Assembly: GCF_036053395.1 (NCBI RefSeq)
Contig: NZ_CP107942.1
Location: 310,001 to 374,000, forward strand
Direction: 5' to 3'
Origin: Actinoplanes sp. NBC_00393
Lineage (GTDB): Bacteria > Actinomycetota > Actinomycetes > Mycobacteriales > Micromonosporaceae
DNA: 64,000 bases
A program made the position numbers and the translations under genes. The notes under the pieces were generated by a model. It saw only the letters and a list, made by a program, of their open reading frames with translations. It did not search any database and was not told the origin of the DNA. Below, in pieces: positions 58,316-64,000 of this stretch (the stretch's first letter is position 1; every line of letters starts with the position of its first letter).

Positions 58316-59380
58316 TCACCGCAGGTAGCCGGTGAGGTATCGGAGTGAGGCGGCCAGGTCGGCGTTCTCGGTGTGCGGCCGATGCAGTTCGTCGGCGTAG
58401 ATGGCGATGTCGGCCAGGGGCCACCAGCGACGGTAGAGCTCGAGCCCCGCGGCAGAGACGGCCCGGCCGGTCGACTTCCGGTAGCGGTCCAGGACGGCCC
58501 GGTCGTCCCCGGCGGGCTGCTCGCCGAGCAGATCGGCGAAGCCGGCGGTGAGCATCCACAGATCCCGTTCCGGCGGCGCCACCTGCACGGTGTCCCAGTC
58601 GATCAGGAACGTCCCGGTTTCGGTCCGCAGCAGGTTGCCCGGATGCGGCTCGCCATGCGTGACGACCCAGCCGGCCCGGTCCGCCCCAACGATCGCGGCC
58701 AGCCGATCAAACTCGGTCAGCCACTCCTCGATCTTCGACACGTTCACGGCCAGCACACGCCGAGTGGCCTCCGCGTAGGGGCCGGCGTTCCACGGCCGAG
58801 CCGTATCCCGCAGTACGGCTTCCAGCCGCGAGCGGCCAGGCAGCCGCAGATCAGCGCGCGGCACAGTCGGCAGGCGGGCAGGCGGGCTGATTGCCGAGCC
58901 GGCGCCCTCGTCACCGGCGGCCGCTGAGTCGGCGCGCTGATCCTGGATGACCGCCGAGCCGGCCCGGTGCAGATCGGCCAGCATGTCGACAACCGCCGCG
59001 CGATCCGCCGGCCGATGCGGCCCGAACTCGCCGGAAACGCCATCGAGCAGCGGAAACACTGCTACCGCGTACCGATGATCCAGCCGCCGCACCACCTCGC
59101 CGCCCCGCGCCGGCACCGGGGCGAGGACGAAGTCGAGCCCGGCATCGTGCCGCAGCGCCAATGCGGTCGCCAGCGATCGGCGAAGCGACTCGAAAGCCGC
59201 CTCGCCGCGCAACTCGTTCACCTTGACGAAGTGGCCACGGCCGTCGCGATCGGCCACTGCCCACTGATAGCTACCGGCCCCCAACGGCAGGAATTCCAGC
59301 GTCCCGGCCTCGACACCCCACCCGGCCCGCAGCGCCGAAAGCAGATCACTTTCGGCCAGTTCGGCAGGTGGCTCCAGCAA
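58316..59380 (-). CDS. Aminoglycoside phosphotransferase-family (APH) kinase
   Basis: 354-residue small-molecule kinase fold. K53 in HFVKVNELRG fits the ATP-binding Lys. The Brenner motif reads THGEPHPGNLL (H242, E244, N249), with Glu in place of the usual catalytic Asp, and the Mg-binding Asp is D261 in LIDWD. An acidic insertion of about 30 residues (145-175) is unusual. TTG at 59380 follows GAGGGG by eight bases and lies 12 bases after the hydrolase stop, so the two are one operon. Substrate unknown; resistance is not implied. Confidence 0.83.
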   Translation of the reverse strand: MLEPPAELAESDLLSALRAGWGVEAGTLEFLPLGAGSYQWAVADRDGRGHFVKVNELRGEAAFESLRRSLATALALRHDAGLDFVLAPVPARGGEVVRRLDHRYAVAVFPLLDGVSGEFGPHRPADRAAVVDMLADLHRAGSAVIQDQRADSAAAGDEGAGSAISPPARLPTVPRADLRLPGRSRLEAVLRDTARPWNAGPYAEATRRVLAVNVSKIEEWLTEFDRLAAIVGADRAGWVVTHGEPHPGNLLRTETGTFLIDWDTVQVAPPERDLWMLTAGFADLLGEQPAGDDRAVLDRYRKSTGRAVSAAGLELYRRWWPLADIAIYADELHRPHTENADLAASLRYLTGYLR

Positions 59381-59392
59381 GATCAGAACCCC

Positions 59393-60211
59393 TCAGCCGA
59401 CCCGGGCCAACCACTCCAGGGCCGGGACCGCCTCGCCCGGCAGCACCGAGATGTGTCCCGCACCCGGAACCACCCGCAGTTCCGCCTTCGGGATCCGCGT
59501 AGCCAGCCACGCGCTGTGCGAACTCGGCACCACCAGATCATCCTCGCCGTGCACGAGCAGCACCGGCACCGTGATCACCGCCGGGTCGAAGCCCCAGGCG
59601 CCCACATTGGCCAGATCGTCGTCGATCAGCGGCTCCGGCCCACCCGCGATCGCCGGCTCCACCACGCTGCCGAACCAGCCCCACTCGCCGTCCAGCGCCG
59701 TCCAGTCCTCGGACGTGAAATCCGGCTCCCCACCGTCCGCGACCTGCGCCTCCTTGGCCGCGCGCCCGGCCGCCGCGGCGCCCAGCGAGGCCCGGCTGCC
59801 GGAACCCATCCCGGCGAACCAGTCCAGCCCGTTCGCGTCGAACGGCGCCAGCCCGGAAATGCTCGCCGCAGCCGTGACCCGCTCCGGCAGCAGCGCCGCG
59901 CAAGCCAGGGAGTGCGGACCACCGCTGGAGTGCCCGAGGACCGCGAACCGGTCGACGCCCAGCGCATCCGCGACCGTCGCGGCCAGGTGCGCCGCCGACG
60001 CCATGTCCCGGCCGGGCAGCGGGTCAGACCCGCCGTACCCGGGCCGGTCGTAGGAGATGAACCGCACCCCGAGCCGTTCCGCAGCCTCGAAGAGCGGCCG
60101 CGGCGGCGACCCGACGTTCGGGGTGCCGTGATGCCACATCACAACTCGGTCGCCGGTGCCCCAGTCATACGCGTGCACAAGCCGCCCGTCCGGCGTACGG
60201 ATCTCAGTCAC
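59393..60211 (-). CDS. Alpha/beta hydrolase
   Basis: 272-residue cytoplasmic hydrolase. HHGTPNVGSPPRPL forms the oxyanion region, S95 is the nucleophile in VLGHSSGGPHS, with D in VHGEDDLVVP and H in VPGAGHISVLPGE completing the triad. A lid domain spans about 130-190. GTG at 60211 gives a family-standard N-terminus (TEIRTPDGRLVHAYDWG). Followed by the APH-like kinase gene after 12 bases. Reaction type (esterase, lipase-like or lactonase) cannot be decided. Confidence 0.87.
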   Translation of the reverse strand: MTEIRTPDGRLVHAYDWGTGDRVVMWHHGTPNVGSPPRPLFEAAERLGVRFISYDRPGYGGSDPLPGRDMASAAHLAATVADALGVDRFAVLGHSSGGPHSLACAALLPERVTAAASISGLAPFDANGLDWFAGMGSGSRASLGAAAAGRAAKEAQVADGGEPDFTSEDWTALDGEWGWFGSVVEPAIAGGPEPLIDDDLANVGAWGFDPAVITVPVLLVHGEDDLVVPSSHSAWLATRIPKAELRVVPGAGHISVLPGEAVPALEWLARVG

Positions 60212-60264
60212 CAGGCCACTATGGCCCGCGCAGAGATCTTTCGCGACCCCGGTGCCGCCGGTGA

Positions 60265-61623
60265 TCAGAGCAGCTCGGACAGCGCCTTGTCGAAGATCTC
60301 GTGATGCCGGGCCACGTCGGCGCCCGTGGTGGCCGGGCACATCAGCGCCATGTTGTGGAACGGGGTGAGCAGCACACCCCGGTTCGCCAGGTAGACGTGC
60401 AGGAAGTCCTCGAGTTCGGCGTCCGCGCTCGCCGCCGACTCGGTGCCGTTGCGCGGCGCCGGGTTCGCGAACCGGTACTCGACACGAGCGCCGAGCCGGC
60501 TGACCGACCACGGTAGCCCGTACCCCTCAATGATCTTTTGAATGCCGTCGGCGAATGCCGACGCCGTGCCGATCATCTGAGCGAACGCGGCCTCCGTCAG
60601 CACCTCCTGCAGCGTGGCGCGCGTCGCGGCCATCGACACCGGATTGCCGGCGAGCGTGCCGCCCACCCCGCCCATGTCCACCAGGTCCAGATCACCACGC
60701 CCGGTGAGCGCTTCGGCAAGCTCGGCACTGAGACCGTACGCGCCGACGGGCACCCCGCCGCCGATGGCCTTGCCGATCGTCACCACGTCCGGCTGCAGAT
60801 CCCACGCCGCGGTCGCACCGCCCGGCCCCGCCGAGAACGTGTGGGTCTCGTCGTTGATCAGGTAGGCGCCGTAGCGGCGGGTCAGCTCCCGCACCCCGGC
60901 CAGGTAGCCGTCCTCGGGCAGCACGATCCCGATGTTGGTCAGCGCCGGCTCCATCAGCACCGCCGCCACATCGCCGTACGCGAGCTCCCGCTCCAGACCC
61001 TCCAGGTCGTTGAACTCGGCGACCCGGCTGGTCTCGGTCACGTCCACCGGCGCGCCGACGTTGCCCTCCCGGCTCTGTCCGCGCCCGTCCGGACCGACCA
61101 CGATCAGCGACTCGTCCACCGAACCGTGGTAGCAGTAGCTGTTCACCAGGATCTTCGACCGGCCGGTGACCGCACGCAGCAGCCGGATCGCCCACCGGTT
61201 CGCATCCGTCGCGGTCAGCGCGAAACTCCAGGCCGGCAGCCCGAACCGGCGGGCCAGCTCGGCACCCGCGACGGCGGCGTCCTCGGTCGGCATCATGGTG
61301 GCCAGGCCGCCCCGGATCCGCTCGGTGACCGCGGCGACCACCGGCTCGGGGGAGTGGCCGGCCATCGCGCCGGTGTCGCCCAGACAGAAGTCGACGAACT
61401 CGTTGCCGTCGACGTCGATGATCCGGTTGCCGTTGGCCCTGTCGAGGTAGACCGGGGAGCCGGCAGACGTCTTGTTCATCCACGTCATCGGGACGCGGCC
61501 GAACAGGTGGTCGGCCTTCCCGTACGCCGCCCTCGACCGGGGGTGGCGGTCGGCGAAGGTGGCGCGCTCACGCTCGGCGAGAGTGCGCAGGCGGGCGCGA
61601 TCGATTCCGGAATCCGTCGACAT
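60265..61623 (-). CDS. Class III PLP aminotransferase / glutamate-1-semialdehyde aminomutase-like
   Basis: 452-residue PLP enzyme. The cofactor Lys is K285 in VVTIGKAIGGGVPVG, the PLP-anchoring Asp is in INDETHTFSAG, and the phosphate-binding region is ALTATDANRWAIRL. It resembles glutamate-1-semialdehyde aminomutase and beta-amino acid transaminases, but the N-terminus is extended and the haem genes are absent nearby, so a transaminase on a beta- or omega-amino acid is as likely. The AT(D)ANRW segment replaces the SGTEA of true aminomutases. Confidence 0.85.
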   Translation of the reverse strand: MSTDSGIDRARLRTLAERERATFADRHPRSRAAYGKADHLFGRVPMTWMNKTSAGSPVYLDRANGNRIIDVDGNEFVDFCLGDTGAMAGHSPEPVVAAVTERIRGGLATMMPTEDAAVAGAELARRFGLPAWSFALTATDANRWAIRLLRAVTGRSKILVNSYCYHGSVDESLIVVGPDGRGQSREGNVGAPVDVTETSRVAEFNDLEGLERELAYGDVAAVLMEPALTNIGIVLPEDGYLAGVRELTRRYGAYLINDETHTFSAGPGGATAAWDLQPDVVTIGKAIGGGVPVGAYGLSAELAEALTGRGDLDLVDMGGVGGTLAGNPVSMAATRATLQEVLTEAAFAQMIGTASAFADGIQKIIEGYGLPWSVSRLGARVEYRFANPAPRNGTESAASADAELEDFLHVYLANRGVLLTPFHNMALMCPATTGADVARHHEIFDKALSELL

Positions 61624-61646
61624 GGCGCGACGTTACCAGGGAATCG

Positions 61647-64000
61647 TCACTTCGCGGTCGTTCTGAGCACGGTAACCGTACGTCCGTTGCCGTCCGTGAC
61701 GTAGAGCCGCAGGCCGTCCGGAGACACCGCGATGACCCGTGGGCTGTCACCGGTCGCGACTGTCGACACCACCTTCCCGGTCGCGATGTTGAGCACCGAC
61801 AGGTTGTCCGAACCTTCGTTCACCACGTACGCGTACTTGCCGTCGGTCGACGTGATCACCGCCTGCGGTTCCTTGCCGACCGCCGTCCGGTGCAGCCGCC
61901 GCAGCGAACCGGTGTCGAAGATCTCCACGGTGTCCAGGTCGTAGTTCGTGACGATCAGCCGCCGCCCGTCCGGCGTCACCGCGATGCTGTGCGGCGACTT
62001 GCCGACCTTGATGTTGCGCAGCACCAGGCGCTCCTCGGTTTTGATCACCGAGATCTGGCTGGACTCGTGGTTCGCCGTGTAGGCGATGCTGCCGTCCGGC
62101 GAGAACGTCACCCAGTGCGGGTTCGGCGGCACCGAGATCCGGGCCGCCTCGGTCAGCGTCTCCCCGTCGTAGATCTCCACCCGCGCGCCGTTGTGAATCG
62201 GCAGCCAGACCTGCCCGTCCGCGGCCACGGCCGGCTCGAACGGCCGCGGCCCGGTCCGGATCGTCTTGATCACCGACCGTTTCGCGGTGTCGATGACGGC
62301 CAGACCGTTGCCGGTGAAATCGTTCTCGAACATGGACACGTAAACCCGGCCGCCGTCCGGCGAGACCGCCAGGAAGCGGGGCGTGTTGGCCACCTTCACC
62401 GCGGCGATCTTGCGCGATGCGACGTCGATGAAGTGCACGTCCTTGGAATCCTGGTCGGCGACGAAGACCATGCCGTTGTCGGGTGACACGGCCACGCCCT
62501 CGGGCTCCCGGCCCAGCCGGAACCGGTCCACGACCACCGGTTTCGCCACTGCCACCGGCACCGCCTCGGTGGGTGCGGCGCTGCCCTGCGGATCCACCGG
62601 GACCGACTGCTGGGGCGCGGCTCCGGGCGGGTTGCTGCCGCGGTCGTCGTCGCCGGACAGCGCCACACGGGCGCCCAAGTAGGTCCCGGCGGCCAGAATC
62701 ACCACAGCAAGCAGGATTCCGGCCACCTTGGCGGCGCGCCGGCCGCGCGATGGTTCCGCTTCTTCGGGGTACGCCGTACCGGGCGGCCGATTCTGCTGCC
62801 CGGGCGCTTTGTCCGGCTGTTCCCCGGGCCAGCCGGTGTTCCCCGGCCATCCTGGGGCGGCCGGGTTCGCAGCGGCCCATCCGCCGGCTGCGGTGGCCGC
62901 CGCCGGCCATGGGGCGGCCGGGCTTCCCGAGGTGGGCTGCCCACCGGGTCGTTGTGTCGCCGGCCCGCCCGGCGCTTGCGTTGCCGGCCGGCTCGGCGCT
63001 TGCCCGCCCGGCCAGGCTGCTTGGCCGCCCGAGGTGGGTACGTCGCCTGGCCAGGGAGCGGTCTGGCCGCCCGAGGTGGGCTGGACGGCGGGGCCTTGAG
63101 GCGCTGTCGTCTCCCACGGGTCGGCGGGCGGGCTCGATGCCCAGGCCGCGGGCTGCGCGCCGGAGGTGGGAGCCGTGTGCTGCCACGGATCGGCGGGGGC
63201 GCCGGACGCAGGAGCGGTGTGCTGCCACGGGTCGGCCGGCGCGCCGGAAGCCGGGGTCGCGTCGGGCCACGGCGAGGTCGGTTGGCCGGAGGTCGGCCGG
63301 GCGGCGCCACCGGAGGTCGGCGCTGTGCCGGCAGGCCAGGGTGCCTGGGCCGAGGGCGGCGGGGTGCCCCGCCAAGGGTCGGCTGGACTGCCGGAGGTGG
63401 GTGCGGTGCCGGGCCAAGGGCTGCTGGGGCTGCCGGAGGTGGGTGCGGTGCTCGGCCAAGGGCTGCTGGGGCTGCCGGAGGTGGGTGCCGTGCCCGGCCA
63501 GGGGCTGCTGGGGCTGCCGGAGGTGGGTGCGGTGCCCGGCCAGGGTCCGGCGGGGCTGCTTGGGGACGGCGGGGCATCCGGAGTGGACGTGCGGTTTTCG
63601 GTGCTGTTCTCCGGGCGGACGGGTGAGGTCAGCCAGGGATTGCCCGGGCCGCCGTGTGATGCGCTCGTCGCGCGGCCGGTCGGTGGGGTGGTCCCGGCCG
63701 CCTCCGGAGGTGCAGCGGTCGGCTGGACTTCGGCATCCGGGGTTTCTCCTGGCCACAGCCCGGCGGCAGCGGCCGGCCGGTCCTCGGCAGGACCGCGCCG
63801 GGTGGGCAGGGAAGCCCGGCCCTGGACACGTTCCGGCGGCGTGGGCATCTGTGCGTCCGAAGATGCTTCGCCGGGTGCTGGTGACGACTCGTCGTCACGA
63901 CGGCCGGATGCTGTTCTGCCTGCGGCGACGGCGAGCGCGGCGAAGGCGTAGCCGCCCGCCTGGTGCGGTTCGCGGTCGCCGGGCGCGCCTGATCCGGTCG
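61647..64000 (-). CDS. Membrane-anchored YVTN beta-propeller protein with Pro-rich repeat N-terminus, partial
   Basis: 783 residues are visible and the frame is open to the right edge, so the true start lies outside; ATG at 63848 is internal or a late start. The N-terminal 370 residues are low-complexity (Pro, Ser, Thr, Trp) with four units of PWPGTAPTSGSPSS encoded by 42-bp repeats. One transmembrane helix follows (VAGILLAVVILAAGTYLGA), then a seven-bladed YVTN-type propeller with repeats such as GVAVSPDNGMVFVADQDS and IAVTPDGRRLIVTNYDL. Probably cytoplasmic repeats, extracellular propeller; role unknown. Confidence 0.85.
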   Translation of the reverse strand, partial: TGSGAPGDREPHQAGGYAFAALAVAAGRTASGRRDDESSPAPGEASSDAQMPTPPERVQGRASLPTRRGPAEDRPAAAAGLWPGETPDAEVQPTAAPPEAAGTTPPTGRATSASHGGPGNPWLTSPVRPENSTENRTSTPDAPPSPSSPAGPWPGTAPTSGSPSSPWPGTAPTSGSPSSPWPSTAPTSGSPSSPWPGTAPTSGSPADPWRGTPPPSAQAPWPAGTAPTSGGAARPTSGQPTSPWPDATPASGAPADPWQHTAPASGAPADPWQHTAPTSGAQPAAWASSPPADPWETTAPQGPAVQPTSGGQTAPWPGDVPTSGGQAAWPGGQAPSRPATQAPGGPATQRPGGQPTSGSPAAPWPAAATAAGGWAAANPAAPGWPGNTGWPGEQPDKAPGQQNRPPGTAYPEEAEPSRGRRAAKVAGILLAVVILAAGTYLGARVALSGDDDRGSNPPGAAPQQSVPVDPQGSAAPTEAVPVAVAKPVVVDRFRLGREPEGVAVSPDNGMVFVADQDSKDVHFIDVASRKIAAVKVANTPRFLAVSPDGGRVYVSMFENDFTGNGLAVIDTAKRSVIKTIRTGPRPFEPAVAADGQVWLPIHNGARVEIYDGETLTEAARISVPPNPHWVTFSPDGSIAYTANHESSQISVIKTEERLVLRNIKVGKSPHSIAVTPDGRRLIVTNYDLDTVEIFDTGSLRRLHRTAVGKEPQAVITSTDGKYAYVVNEGSDNLSVLNIATGKVVSTVATGDSPRVIAVSPDGLRLYVTDGNGRTVTVLRTTAK
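63388..63555. repeat. 42-bp tandem repeat, four copies, inside the propeller gene
   Basis: Units start at 63388, 63430, 63472 and 63514 and encode the 14-residue repeat of the Pro-rich N-terminal region. The period preserves the frame, so copy-number change would alter only length. Confidence 0.88.

Noticed and set aside
60265..61623. hemL assignment for the class III aminotransferase
   Set aside because: It has a non-standard N-terminus and substrate region, and no haem biosynthesis genes nearby.

Overview
The window is high-GC (about 70 percent or more) actinobacterial chromosome. Frequent GTG and TTG starts, many 4-base ATGA/GTGA gene overlaps, a DUF574-type methyltransferase, a DUF3040 membrane protein, a c-di-AMP riboswitch in front of an Rpf-type gene and a perfect CebR-type operator point to Micromonosporaceae, possibly Actinoplanes. 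The genus is an inference. I see no rRNA, tRNA, CRISPR array, phage or replication origin. The only transposable element I can delimit is one complete IS3-family element.

Layout. 1-10 kb: the end of an acyl-CoA dehydrogenase, two tandem paralogous membrane proteins with a collapsed third copy between them, a secreted M14 carboxypeptidase, a methyltransferase, a secreted tripeptidyl-aminopeptidase-like hydrolase, an orphan CebR box, small proteins, a spermidine-synthase-like protein, a DUF2332 protein and TrmO. 10-19 kb: a decayed LysR remnant, a secreted ricin-type lectin, and a cassette of GGCT-like protein, polar amino acid ABC importer and EamA exporter. An FCD-type GntR regulator flanks the cassette, and one operator sequence is repeated at both of its ends. 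A LacI regulator with a DUF72 protein follows. 19-26 kb: a secreted cutinase/PET-hydrolase homologue, an RtcB-like ligase, a large LuxR (LAL) regulator, two VOC proteins, and a TetR/maltose-acetyltransferase pair.

26-33 kb: an L-rhamnose operon in which a RhaEW-type aldolase-dehydrogenase and rhamnulokinase are translationally linked to lutABC, so rhamnose carbon can run through lactaldehyde and lactate to pyruvate. A consensus promoter and a perfect LacI-type palindrome precede it. 33-46 kb: a Pr6Pr-type membrane protein with a repeat tail, a secreted phosphodiesterase, a DGPF/ECF42 sigma pair, an MFS exporter, a MacAB-like export operon with two adaptors, and a membrane M48-like protease. 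46-48 kb: two tandem-repeat arrays around an imine-reductase-like gene.

48-55 kb: a divergent amino acid cluster. D-aminoacylase, a transporter and an M20 hydrolase read left; a GNAT, a SIS-domain protein and an N-succinylamino acid racemase read right. GNAT, racemase and M20 hydrolase match the known succinylation route from D- to L-amino acids. 55-58 kb: the c-di-AMP riboswitch and Rpf/LysM gene, a 38-residue membrane protein, and an array of 62-bp palindromic repeats interrupted by the IS3 element. 58-64 kb: an APH-like kinase, an alpha/beta hydrolase, a class III aminotransferase and a large membrane-anchored YVTN propeller protein that runs off the right edge.
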